Below, piece by piece: positions 1 through 6,980 of a DNA stretch of 7,600 bases. This DNA comes from Candidatus Avacholeplasma faecigallinarum (GTDB lineage Bacteria > Bacillota_I > Bacilli_A > Acholeplasmatales > Anaeroplasmataceae). Every line of letters begins with the position of its first letter. Positions within the stretch are counted from its first letter, which is position 1. Made by a program: the position numbers and the translations under genes. The stretch is taken from contig DVKU01000041.1 of the NCBI GenBank assembly GCA_018715825.1, positions 1 through 7,600 of the forward strand, given 5' to 3'. A model generated the notes under the pieces. It was not told the origin of the DNA. It worked only from the letters and a program-made list of their open reading frames with translations, and did no database searches.

Positions 1-785
1 TTGATCAAAAGCTTAAAAATGAAACTATCGATGTAACTCTACCAGGTGTTAGTCTATCTGTTGGTAGTATCCATCCTCTTAATCAAACTATTATGGATTT
101 AGAAGATTTATATATTGGTATGGGCTATACTGTTGCCGAAGGACCTGAAATTGAGACTGATGAATATTGCTTTGAAAAGCTAAACTTACCAAAAGGTCAT
201 CCAGCAAGAGATATGCAAGATACTTTTTACATTAATCCTGAGCTATTATTAAGAAGTCAAACATCACCTGTTCAGGTAAGGACTATGCTTTTAAAAAATG
301 GTGCACCAATCAAAATAATTTGTCCAGGAAAGGTATATAGAAGAGATCAAGATGATGCTACTCATTCTCATCAATTTATGCAGTGTGAGGGTTTGGTTTT
401 AGGTAAAAATATTACTTTAGCTGACTTAAAGGGAGCTCTTTTAGAGATGGCTAGAAAAATGTTTGATAAAGATAGACAAATTCGATTACGTCCATCATTC
501 TTCCCATTTACAGAACCATCTGTTGAAGTTGATGTATCATGTGGTATATGTAATGGCAAAGGTTGTCCTACATGCAAACAAACTGGTTGGATTGAAGTAT
601 TAGGAGCAGGAATGGTTAATAATAATGTTTTAAAAATGTGTGGCTATGATCCTAATGAAATTCAAGGCTTTGCTTTTGGTATAGGAATAGAACGTATTAC
701 AATGTTAAAATATCGAATTGATGATATAAGAAATTTTTATATCAATGATGTACGTTTCTTAAATCAATTTAAGGAGGTTAAGTAG
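1..785 (+). CDS. pheS: Phenylalanine--tRNA ligase alpha subunit, 5'-truncated by the window edge
   Basis: This is the catalytic alpha subunit of the cytoplasmic (alpha-beta)2 enzyme that charges tRNA-Phe. The reading frame is open from base 3, so the ATG at 93 is an internal Met. About 260 C-terminal residues are present; the family is usually near 340, so roughly 80 residues (the N-terminal coiled-coil region) lie upstream. Class II features run in order: an IDVTLPG...HPL entry segment, [22 protein letters not shown], the motif 2 region [17 protein letters not shown], a four-Cys insert [23 protein letters not shown], and motif 3 [12 protein letters not shown]. The Cys insert is also known from Bacillus-type PheS. 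The stop codon is one base before the pheT start, so the two subunits are co-transcribed. Any leader or T-box control would lie outside the window. Confidence 0.97.
   Translation, partial: DQKLKNETIDVTLPGVSLSVGSIHPLNQTIMDLEDLYIGMGYTVAEGPEIETDEYCFEKLNLPKGHPARDMQDTFYINPELLLRSQTSPVQVRTMLLKNGAPIKIICPGKVYRRDQDDATHSHQFMQCEGLVLGKNITLADLKGALLEMARKMFDKDRQIRLRPSFFPFTEPSVEVDVSCGICNGKGCPTCKQTGWIEVLGAGMVNNNVLKMCGYDPNEIQGFAFGIGIERITMLKYRIDDIRNFYINDVRFLNQFKEVK
771..777 (+). promoter_or_regulatory. Ribosome binding site of pheT inside the pheS 3' end
   Basis: AAGGAGG is a full Shine-Dalgarno match 9 nt before the pheT ATG. It lies within the last codons of pheS, which suits translational coupling of the two subunits in equal amounts. 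Confidence 0.85.
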
Positions 786-786
786 T

Positions 787-3162
787 ATGAAAATATCTAA
801 AAATTGGGTTAAGGAATATCTTAATTTAGATAACATTACAGATGATGAATTATTTAAGCAAATTAGCTTTCATATTTGTGAGATAGAATCATATCAAAAA
901 TTAGTAAATGCTACTAATTTAGTTATTGGTAAAGTTATAGAATGTGAAATGCACCCTAATAGTGATCATCTTCACGTATGTAAGGTAGAAATTAAACCTA
1001 ATGAAGTATCACAGATAGTATGTGGTGCACCTAATGTAAAGAGTGGCGTAAAGGTTATTGTTGCCCTACCAGGAGCAGTATTACCAGGTAATTTTAAGAT
1101 TAAACCTTCTAAAATTAGAGGAGTAGAGTCTAATGGTATGCTATGCTCATTACAGGAATTAGGAATTGAAGAGAAATATGTTGATGTAAGATTTAAAAAT
1201 GGTATTTGTTTATTAGATGATGATGCAATTGTTGGTGAAGATCCACTAAAGTATTTAGGATTTGATGATATAGTTATAGATCTAGATTTAACATCTAATA
1301 GATCAGATTTATTATCAATTGAGGGATTTGCTTTTGACTTAGGGGCAACCCTAAATCAAAAAGTTAATACTATTAATCCAACTTTTAAAGTTAGTAAATC
1401 TAAAAATCCAATGAATATAAGCGTTAAAACTGATAAGTGTTTAAAGTATTGTACTAGATATTTAAAAAATGTTGTAATTAAACCTTCACCAAATTGGATG
1501 AAAGCAAGATTAATAGCTAGTGGTATTCGTCCTATTAATAATGTCGTTGATATTACCAATTATGTTTTAATGGAACTTGGTCAGCCATTACATGCATTCG
1601 ATGCTGATTTATTGGGTGATACTATAGAGGTTAGAACAGCATATAATAACGAAAAATTAGTAACTTTGGATAATATCGAAAGAGATTTAAACGAAGATGA
1701 CATCGTCATCACTGATGGTAAAAAGGCTATTTGTGTAGCTGGTGTTATGGGTGGATTATCCACTGAGGTATTGCCAACCACTAAAAATATCGTTTTAGAG
1801 GCTGCATATTTTGATCCTCTATCAATTAGAAAAACGTCTGCCAAACTAGGCTTAAAGAGTGAATCTTCAATTCGTTTTGAAAGAAAAGTTGACTACTACC
1901 GTGTTGAAAGAGCCCTAGATTATGCTGCAAGCTTAATGCAAAATCTAGCTGAATGTGAGGTTTTAGATGGTGTATGTAAGGATGTAAGACAGACAATTGA
2001 TGTAAAAACTGTTGATGTTACATCTAAGAAGATAAACTCTATTTTAGGTACTGACATTAGTGATAGTGAAATGAAATCAATATTTGATCGCTTGGCATAT
2101 AGTTATACTATTAATGGTGATGTATATCATATTACCATTCCATCTAGAAGAATGGATTTGGAGCCTTCTATTCAAGATATAACAGAAGATGTAAGTAGAA
2201 TTTATGGTTATGATAATATACCAACTACTTTAGCTGAAACATCAGATAAGGGTTATCTAACATACTCTCAAAAAAGAATTAGATTAATTCGTCAAATTTT
2301 AGCAAGTATGGGATTAAATGAGGTTATATCATATTCTTTAATTAATAAAAAGGATCTTAATTTATATACAAATAATCAAGATGAACCAATTGAAGTTATG
2401 ATGCCAATGACTGAAGATAGAGCTGTTATGCGTAAAAGCCTTTTAAATGGTTTGATTGATGCAGTAAAGTATAATAAGGCAAGAAAAATTGATAATTTAG
2501 CTTTATTTGAAATTGGTAAAACATATTCAATGAAATCAGAAACTACTAAGCTAGCAATAGCTATGAGTGGCATTTTTAATTCCTTATTATGGAATGGAGA
2601 AAAACAAAACGCTAATTTCTATTTATTAAAGGGAATTTTAGATGATTTGTTTGCTAAATTAAATGTTTCAGTTAAGTATAAGCCTTATCAGGATATTAAG
2701 TCATTTCATCCTGGAAGATGTGCAGCTATAATTCATAATGATAAGATTATTGGAGTAATAGGTCAGATGCATCCTAAATTCTCTAAGGAGATGGATATTT
2801 CTACCACAATTGCCTTGGAAATTGATTTAGAGGATATTATAAATGAGGAAAATAAATTTGAATATAAACCAATTAATAAATTCCCAAGTATTTCTAGAGA
2901 TTTAGCAATTGTTTGCAAGAAGGATATTTTAGCCGATGATATCTTATCGTTGATTAAGCAAACTGGTAAAAAGATTTTAACTGGAATAGAGCTTTTTGAT
3001 GTTTATACAGGTGTAAATGTTTCAGATGATGAAAAATCTTTAGCAGTAAAATTGACATTTGAAGATAATTCTAAAACATTAGAAACATCTGATGTTGATA
3101 AGATTGTTAAATCAATATTGAATCGCCTAGATTATGTTTATAAAGCTAAAATAAGAGAATAA
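787..3162 (+). CDS. pheT: Phenylalanine--tRNA ligase beta subunit
   Basis: This is the beta subunit of phenylalanyl-tRNA synthetase, which binds tRNA and edits mischarged Tyr-tRNA-Phe. Its 791 residues are close to the usual bacterial length of about 800. Domains in order: an EMAP/OB-type tRNA-binding domain at about 40-150 (VIGKVIECEMHPNSDHLHVC and a later RGVESNGMLCS); a B3/B4 editing domain at about 210-380 with SGIRPINNVVDITNYVLMEL and GQPLHAFDAD; a B5 domain at about 405-475 ending in ITEDVSRIYGYDNIP; the catalytic-like core; and a C-terminal FDX-ACB anticodon-binding domain at about 700-790 (KFPSISRDLAI, LFDVYTG, EKSLAVKLTF). It starts one base after the pheS stop and ends just before a strong terminator, so pheST is a closed unit. 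I see no defect in it. Confidence 0.98.
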   Translation: MKISKNWVKEYLNLDNITDDELFKQISFHICEIESYQKLVNATNLVIGKVIECEMHPNSDHLHVCKVEIKPNEVSQIVCGAPNVKSGVKVIVALPGAVLPGNFKIKPSKIRGVESNGMLCSLQELGIEEKYVDVRFKNGICLLDDDAIVGEDPLKYLGFDDIVIDLDLTSNRSDLLSIEGFAFDLGATLNQKVNTINPTFKVSKSKNPMNISVKTDKCLKYCTRYLKNVVIKPSPNWMKARLIASGIRPINNVVDITNYVLMELGQPLHAFDADLLGDTIEVRTAYNNEKLVTLDNIERDLNEDDIVITDGKKAICVAGVMGGLSTEVLPTTKNIVLEAAYFDPLSIRKTSAKLGLKSESSIRFERKVDYYRVERALDYAASLMQNLAECEVLDGVCKDVRQTIDVKTVDVTSKKINSILGTDISDSEMKSIFDRLAYSYTINGDVYHITIPSRRMDLEPSIQDITEDVSRIYGYDNIPTTLAETSDKGYLTYSQKRIRLIRQILASMGLNEVISYSLINKKDLNLYTNNQDEPIEVMMPMTEDRAVMRKSLLNGLIDAVKYNKARKIDNLALFEIGKTYSMKSETTKLAIAMSGIFNSLLWNGEKQNANFYLLKGILDDLFAKLNVSVKYKPYQDIKSFHPGRCAAIIHNDKIIGVIGQMHPKFSKEMDISTTIALEIDLEDIINEENKFEYKPINKFPSISRDLAIVCKKDILADDILSLIKQTGKKILTGIELFDVYTGVNVSDDEKSLAVKLTFEDNSKTLETSDVDKIVKSILNRLDYVYKAKIRE

Positions 3163-3169
3163 AACAAAC

Positions 3170-3212
3170 CCTTCAAATTATTTGGATTGACTAAATAATT
3201 TGAAGGATTTTT
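3170..3212 (+). terminator. Rho-independent terminator of pheST
   Basis: A perfect 14-bp inverted repeat, CCTTCAAATTATTT at 3170-3183 and AAATAATTTGAAGG at 3193-3206, encloses a 9-nt loop. The run ATTTTTC follows. It begins 8 bases after the pheT stop and separates pheST from the rlmN unit. Confidence 0.93.
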
Positions 3213-3310
3213 CTATTTATAAAATGTTTTGTTGCAATAAGAAAGCCTATATTTATGAATTGTATAGTCTATTTTTATGGTTAGGTCTTTTTTTTAATCA
3301 CTTTTTTTTG

Positions 3311-3316
3311 TATAAT
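3311..3316 (+). promoter_or_regulatory. Candidate -10 element of the rlmN promoter
   Basis: A perfect TATAAT lies just after a T-run, 16 bases before the ATG at 3333. A -35 box at the right distance is only T-rich (about 3288-3294) and weak. Transcription from here would begin near 3323, giving a leader of about 10 nt with the GGTGAT ribosome site at its very 5' end. A weaker alternative upstream pair is TTGCAA at 3232-3237, 16 bases, TATGAA at 3254-3259. Some promoter is expected because the pheT terminator cuts off read-through. Confidence 0.5.
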
Positions 3317-3322
3317 GTATGC

Positions 3323-3328
3323 GGTGAT
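3323..3328 (+). promoter_or_regulatory. Ribosome binding site that sets the rlmN start
   Basis: GGTGAT pairs with the ATCACC part of the 16S rRNA 3' end and sits 4 nt before ATG 3333. The in-frame ATG at 3315 has no such site and overlaps the TATAAT box, so 3333 is the better start. The same GGTGAT type precedes the PASTA gene and spoVM. Confidence 0.7.
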
Positions 3329-3332
3329 TTAT

Positions 3333-4355
3333 ATGCAAAGCATCTATGGATATACACAGGAAATGCTTGTTAATTATTTTCAATCATTAGGAGAAAAGCC
3401 ATATAGAGTAAACCAGTTATTACCTTGGCTTTATAGACAAAAAATATCTTCTTTTGATGAAATTACTAATATGAAGCGTGACTTTATAGAAAAATTAAAA
3501 AAAGATTTTTACCTTGAAAGGTTAGAATGTGTTACAAAACAAAAATCTCAAGATGGAACAATTAAGTTTTTATTTAGGCTTTGTGATGGGAATTTAATTG
3601 AAACTGTTTTGATGACTCATGATTATGGCTATAGTGTCTGTGTTACATCAGAGGTTGGCTGTAATATGGGATGCATGTTTTGTGCTAGTGGTATGAAAAA
3701 GAAACTTAGAAACTTAACAGCATCTGAAATGGTTTTACAGGTGTTAATGGTTTCTATTATTACCAATTTGCGAATTAGTCATGTTGTTGTTATGGGTATA
3801 GGAGAGCCTTTTGATAATTATGATGAGGTAATAAAATTTTTAAAAATTATTAATCATCCTCTTTCTTTAGAAATAGGTGCTAGACATATTACTGTATCAA
3901 CATGTGGTATTGTAGATAAGATATATGAATATGCAAATTTTGATTTACAGGTCAATTTAGCTATATCTTTACATGCTCCAAATGATAAGATTAGAAATCA
4001 AATTATGCCTATTAATAAGGCTTACCCTATCAAAGAGGTTATTAAGGCCATAGAATTTTATATTAACAAGACTAATCGTCGAGTTACTATTGAATATATT
4101 TTATTAAAAGATATAAATGATTCATTAGATTGTGCTAGAGAGCTTGCCGATTTATTGCATTCATTAAATGTTTATATAAATTTAATACCTTATAATGAAG
4201 TTATAGAAAAGCCTTATAAACGTTCAACTAAGGAAAGTATGATTGCCTTTTTTGATTATTTAAAGAAAAGAAGACTTAATGTTCAACTTCGTAAGGAGCA
4301 AGGTGCTGATATTGATGCTGCTTGTGGTCAATTAAGGAGTAAACATCTTAAATAG
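3333..4355 (+). CDS. rlmN: Dual-specificity 23S rRNA A2503 / tRNA A37 C2-methyltransferase (radical SAM)
   Basis: RlmN methylates C2 of A2503 in 23S rRNA at the peptidyl transferase centre and, in many bacteria, A37 of some tRNAs. From the start chosen here it has 340 residues, the usual length. Visible motifs are the radical-SAM cluster Cys CxxxCxxC (C110, C114, C117 in GCNMGCMFC); the upstream Cys C103 in CVTSEVGC, equivalent to E. coli C118; VVMGIGEPFDNYDEV for SAM binding; ARHITVSTCGI; NLAISLHAPND; RRVTIEYILL; and the methyl-accepting Cys C331 in DIDAACGQLR. The CASG-KK-RNL form after the cluster resembles RlmN of Lactobacillales and related Bacilli rather than the E. coli CSTAQQG form. 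An ATG 18 bases upstream would add six residues but sits in the likely -10 box. It is the first gene of the rlmN-PASTA-rsgA-rpe unit. The related resistance enzyme Cfr is less likely given the housekeeping locus. Confidence 0.96.
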   Translation: MQSIYGYTQEMLVNYFQSLGEKPYRVNQLLPWLYRQKISSFDEITNMKRDFIEKLKKDFYLERLECVTKQKSQDGTIKFLFRLCDGNLIETVLMTHDYGYSVCVTSEVGCNMGCMFCASGMKKKLRNLTASEMVLQVLMVSIITNLRISHVVVMGIGEPFDNYDEVIKFLKIINHPLSLEIGARHITVSTCGIVDKIYEYANFDLQVNLAISLHAPNDKIRNQIMPINKAYPIKEVIKAIEFYINKTNRRVTIEYILLKDINDSLDCARELADLLHSLNVYINLIPYNEVIEKPYKRSTKESMIAFFDYLKKRRLNVQLRKEQGADIDAACGQLRSKHLK

Positions 4356-4392
4356 TAGGCATATTTTTTCATAATTGATAAAAAATAATAGT

Positions 4393-4399
4393 GGGTGAT
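4393..4399 (+). promoter_or_regulatory. Ribosome binding site that sets the PASTA gene start
   Basis: GGGTGAT lies 3 nt before ATG 4403. The in-frame GTG at 4391 falls in this site and has no site of its own, so the protein should begin MKSTKILW. Confidence 0.7.
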
Positions 4400-4402
4400 T
4401 TT

Positions 4403-5260
4403 ATGAAATCTACTAAAATATTATGGATTATAATTATGATTATTGGCTTGTTTTGGGTATATTACTTATTTTTAGCTAATAAGTTTTTTCCTAAAAAAGA
4501 GTTAATTGTTCCAGATGTTGTTGGCTTGACTGAACCACAGATGGAAGAAGTTTTAAACGAAAATAAAGTTAAATACAATATTTTTTATGTTGATGGTGAG
4601 CAAGCTATTGTTCAAAAAACATTTCCCAAAGCTGGAAGTAAGATTTATGAGACATATTATATTGATGTCTATGTTTATAATAAAATGCCAAAATACTACG
4701 AAGATTTTACAGGCTTGTTGTTTGATGATGAAATAAAAAATATTGAAAATTTTTGTAAGAATTATGACCTACTATATAAGGTTGTTTATGTAGTAGATAA
4801 TAGTTATCCTCAAGGACAAATCATTTGGCAATCACTTACAAGTGATGATGTGATAAAATCTGGAGACGAATTAGTTTTTAAGGTCGTTATAAATGATGAT
4901 TATATACAAATGCCTAATCTTGCAGGAATGAATATAATAGATGCAATGAAATTGTTAGATAAATTTCAACTAAATTACAACGTTATTTATTATTATGCTC
5001 CCATCCAAGAGGATACAGTCGTATTTCAATCTGTTTTAGAGGGGACATTAATAAAAAAGGGTAATGCTTATTCTTTTGATATTTATGTATCTAAGGGTAT
5101 GCCGAGCGATGTTTCAACGATAAGCTTAGTTGAATTTGTTGATATATTACAGCAATTAAATTATGAATATGAGGTAATATATGTAGATTCAACATTAAAA
5201 AGTGATAATATTATAAAAATTAATTATGGTAATGGTATTGAAATATATGTAGCTAAATAG
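4403..5260 (+). CDS. Membrane-anchored PASTA-repeat protein without a kinase domain, in the prpC-prkC slot
   Basis: The product has 285 residues: five short cytoplasmic residues (MKSTK), one hydrophobic membrane segment at about 6-25, and an extracellular region of about 255 residues. That region holds four tandem PASTA-like units at about 33-93, 95-165, 168-231 and 232-284. Each unit has a YxxxY strand (Y58-Y62, Y125-Y129, Y192-Y196, Y256-Y260), spaced 67, 67 and 64 residues apart. Unit 1 opens with the classic VPDVVGLTEPQMEEVL and has FPKAG; unit 3 opens with MPNLAGMNIIDAMKLL; units 2 and 4 are more degenerate. PASTA repeats typically bind muropeptides or lipid II at the cell wall. In B. 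subtilis this position, between rlmN and rsgA, holds prpC and the PASTA kinase prkC. Here only 47 bases separate it from rlmN, so no kinase or phosphatase fits. A wall-sensing or scaffold role is inference. No PBP or transpeptidase domain is present. Confidence 0.85.
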   Translation: MKSTKILWIIIMIIGLFWVYYLFLANKFFPKKELIVPDVVGLTEPQMEEVLNENKVKYNIFYVDGEQAIVQKTFPKAGSKIYETYYIDVYVYNKMPKYYEDFTGLLFDDEIKNIENFCKNYDLLYKVVYVVDNSYPQGQIIWQSLTSDDVIKSGDELVFKVVINDDYIQMPNLAGMNIIDAMKLLDKFQLNYNVIYYYAPIQEDTVVFQSVLEGTLIKKGNAYSFDIYVSKGMPSDVSTISLVEFVDILQQLNYEYEVIYVDSTLKSDNIIKINYGNGIEIYVAK

Positions 5261-5268
5261 GAGAAAGT

Positions 5269-6189
5269 ATGCAGGGAAGAATAATCAATTTAAATGGTGG
5301 AGTTTACAAGGTCTTATTAGATGATAATAATATTGTTAGCATTAAGGCAAGAGGTAAATTGCGTAGTGAAAAAATGGTTGGTATAAATGAAAAGTCAATG
5401 AGTAAAAAAGCCACTTTACTGACTATAAAAAATTCTCCAAAGGTAGGAGATATTGTTTTGGTAAAAAATGATATGATAGATCAAATTTTACCAAGAAAAA
5501 ATCAACTCATTAGACCAGATATTGCCAATGTTGATCAAATATTATTGGTATTTGCTGCCTGCGAACCAGATTTTTCATTCTATTTACTAGATTTATTTTT
5601 AGTTAATATCTTAAAGCAAGGTATTACTCCGGTTATAGTTATTACTAAAATTGATAAAATAGAAAAGACTAAATTAGAACTTTTAAAAAATGATTTATTG
5701 TATTATAAAAATTTAGGCTATCAAATAATATTTGTTAATAGTATAAGTAAGGAAGGAATAGAAGAAGTATCAAATGCCTTAGCTGGTAAAATTACAGTTC
5801 TATCAGGTCAAACCGGGGCAGGAAAATCAACCTTAATAAATGCTCTTATTCCTGAATTTAAGCTTCAAACTCAGGAAATTTCGATGGCCCTTGGTCGTGG
5901 TAAACATACGACAAGGCAAACTAATCTTTATGCATACAAAGATGGTTTTATTGGTGATACACCAGGCTTTTCAAAATTAGATATTTCTAATATAGATAAG
6001 TATGAGCTACCTAGCTTATTTAAAGAATTTAATGATTATAGTTGTAAATTTAAGGATTGTATTCATTTACCAAATATGTTAGGCTGTGCTATTTATCAAG
6101 CTGTATTAGACAATAAAATTTTAAAATCACGCTATGATAATTATTTGAAAATGCAACAATTAATGACTAATAAGGAGAGAAAAAAATGA
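5269..6189 (+). CDS. rsgA: Small ribosomal subunit biogenesis GTPase RsgA (circularly permuted GTPase)
   Basis: RsgA is a cytoplasmic GTPase that acts in late 30S subunit maturation near the decoding centre. Its 306 residues fit the family. An N-terminal OB fold (about 1-70, with the KARGKLR loop) is followed by permuted GTPase motifs in the order G4 TKID (126-129), G5-like NSISKEG (157-163), G1 GQTGAGKST (180-188), G2 KHTTR (212-216) and G3 DTPG (230-233). A C-terminal zinc motif uses C259, C264, H266 and C273. The spacing from His to the last Cys is six residues, where B. subtilis and E. coli have five. The gene starts 8 bases after the PASTA gene, with an AGGAG site (5259-5263) overlapping that gene's stop. 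Its TGA stop overlaps the rpe ATG. Both junctions suggest translational coupling. It is called yloQ or cpgA in B. subtilis. Confidence 0.97.
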   Translation: MQGRIINLNGGVYKVLLDDNNIVSIKARGKLRSEKMVGINEKSMSKKATLLTIKNSPKVGDIVLVKNDMIDQILPRKNQLIRPDIANVDQILLVFAACEPDFSFYLLDLFLVNILKQGITPVIVITKIDKIEKTKLELLKNDLLYYKNLGYQIIFVNSISKEGIEEVSNALAGKITVLSGQTGAGKSTLINALIPEFKLQTQEISMALGRGKHTTRQTNLYAYKDGFIGDTPGFSKLDISNIDKYELPSLFKEFNDYSCKFKDCIHLPNMLGCAIYQAVLDNKILKSRYDNYLKMQQLMTNKERKK

Positions 6190-6824
6190 AAGTTTCATTA
6201 TCAATTTTAACTATAGATTATGCTAATGTTGAAAAAAATTTAAAGACATTACTTCCTAATGTTGATTATATTCATATGGATGTTATGGATGGAGTATTTG
6301 TTCCTAATATTTCTTTTGGCTATACTTTTATAAAATCATTACGAAAGCTAACAAATATAGATTTTGATACGCATTTAATGATAGAATATCCTCAAAATTA
6401 TATAAAGCAATTTGCTGAAGCAGGAAGTCAATATATTACATTTCATGTTGAAGCTAAATGTGATGTTCAACAAACAATCAATTTAATACATCAATGTGGA
6501 TGTAAGGCTGGTATAGCTATAAAACCTAACACTAGTGTTGATAGTATTTTAAGCTTTTTGCCTGAAGTTGATATGGTTTTAGTTATGTCAGTTGAGCCAG
6601 GCTTTGGTGGTCAAAAGTTTATGCCAAGCAGTATAGAAAAGGTAAAAAGGTTGTATTCATTAAAAGAGAAAAATAATTATAAGTATTTAATTAATATTGA
6701 TGGGGGTATAAACGATAATACAATTTTAAATGTAAAGGACTATATTGACCTAGCAGTAGTAGGATCTTATATTTGTAATGCAGCTGATCCTATAGCTAAT
6801 GCCCAAAATATTAAGAATAATTAA
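6186..6824 (+). CDS. rpe: Ribulose-phosphate 3-epimerase
   Basis: Rpe interconverts D-ribulose 5-phosphate and D-xylulose 5-phosphate in the cytoplasmic pentose phosphate pathway. It is a single-domain TIM barrel of 212 residues, the normal size. Family motifs are HMDVMDGVFVPN (30-41), THLM (62-65), KPNT (113-116), VMSVEPGFGGQKF (133-145) and IDGGI (171-175). Expected metal ligands are H30, D32, H63 and D172, with D32 and D172 as acid/base residues. Small departures are SLSIL where most members have APSIL, and GSYIC where GSAIF is common; the catalytic set is intact. The ATG overlaps the rsgA stop as ATGA, with an AAGGAG site at 6172-6177. Rpe directly after rsgA is the usual Bacillota order. 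Confidence 0.96.
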   Translation: MKVSLSILTIDYANVEKNLKTLLPNVDYIHMDVMDGVFVPNISFGYTFIKSLRKLTNIDFDTHLMIEYPQNYIKQFAEAGSQYITFHVEAKCDVQQTINLIHQCGCKAGIAIKPNTSVDSILSFLPEVDMVLVMSVEPGFGGQKFMPSSIEKVKRLYSLKEKNNYKYLINIDGGINDNTILNVKDYIDLAVVGSYICNAADPIANAQNIKNN

Positions 6825-6843
6825 TTTGATTACTTCATACAAT
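6815..6843 (+). promoter_or_regulatory. Candidate sigma-E (sporulation) promoter for spoVM
   Basis: GAATAAT at 6815-6821 matches six of seven positions of the B. subtilis sigma-E -35 consensus KMATATT. After a 14-bp spacer, CATACAAT at 6836-6843 matches the -10 consensus CATACANT fully. The -35 overlaps the last codons of rpe. Initiation near 6850 would give a leader of only about 13 nt. B. subtilis spoVM is known to be sigma-E dependent, which agrees. The assignment rests on consensus matching alone. Confidence 0.65.
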
Positions 6844-6862
6844 ATTACTAAGGTGATAGTCT

Positions 6863-6937
6863 ATGAAGAAAATTGTTATAATCAAATTACCAAAATTTTT
6901 AGTTTTTCTTCTTAACGGCTTTAATAGAAAAAGATAA
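6863..6937 (+). CDS. spoVM: SpoVM-like stage V sporulation peptide, 24 residues
   Basis: SpoVM is a small amphipathic peptide made in the mother cell. It recognises the curved forespore membrane and anchors the SpoIVA coat platform. This ORF encodes 24 residues beginning MKKIVIIKLPKFL. The IKLPKFL block is identical to B. subtilis SpoVM (26 residues), including the Pro (P10 here, P9 there) known to matter for localisation. Hydrophobic residues follow (VFLL), then a basic tail ending NRKR. The stretch after the Pro is about three residues shorter than in B. subtilis. AAGGTGAT at 6850-6857 lies 5 nt before the ATG. A sigma-E-like promoter precedes the gene. It sits between rpe and rpmB, where B. 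subtilis has spoVM. Sequence, position, ribosome site and promoter all agree. Its stop codon lies in the 5' arm of the following terminator. Confidence 0.87.
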   Translation: MKKIVIIKLPKFLVFLLNGFNRKR

Positions 6938-6972
6938 TACGGCAGCTGCTTGTGCACTGCCGTATTATCTTT
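6930..6972. terminator. Bidirectional hairpin between convergent spoVM and rpmB
   Basis: A perfect 16-bp inverted repeat pairs 6930-6945 (AAAGATAATACGGCAG) with 6957-6972, around an 11-nt loop. On the + strand the T-run after the stem is short (TTT). On the - strand the stem is followed by TTTTTC, so it is the better terminator for leftward transcription. It probably serves both directions. The last spoVM codon and its TAA fall inside the 5' arm. Confidence 0.85.
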
Positions 6973-6980
6973 AAATTAGC

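Noticed and set aside
371..2573. Open frames of 65-87 codons on the - strand inside pheS and pheT
   Set aside because: They overlap well-conserved genes in full, have no ribosome sites or family likeness, and are antisense shadows.
3242..3297. Possible second hairpin before rlmN, AAAGCCTA pairing with TAGGTCTTT and followed by T-runs
   Set aside because: Eight pairs with a bulge and a loop over 30 nt make it weak. The pheT terminator already explains termination here.
3333..4355. Cfr-type antibiotic resistance methyltransferase instead of RlmN
   Set aside because: Both share the radical-SAM Cys set, but the locus order and Bacilli-type RlmN motifs fit the housekeeping enzyme, with no mobile-element context.
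4359..4390. GCATATT at 4359-4365, an exact sigma-E -35 match before the PASTA gene
   Set aside because: At 13-15 bp spacing the best -10 is TAAAAAAT, only five of eight consensus positions and low complexity. Too weak to call a sporulation promoter.
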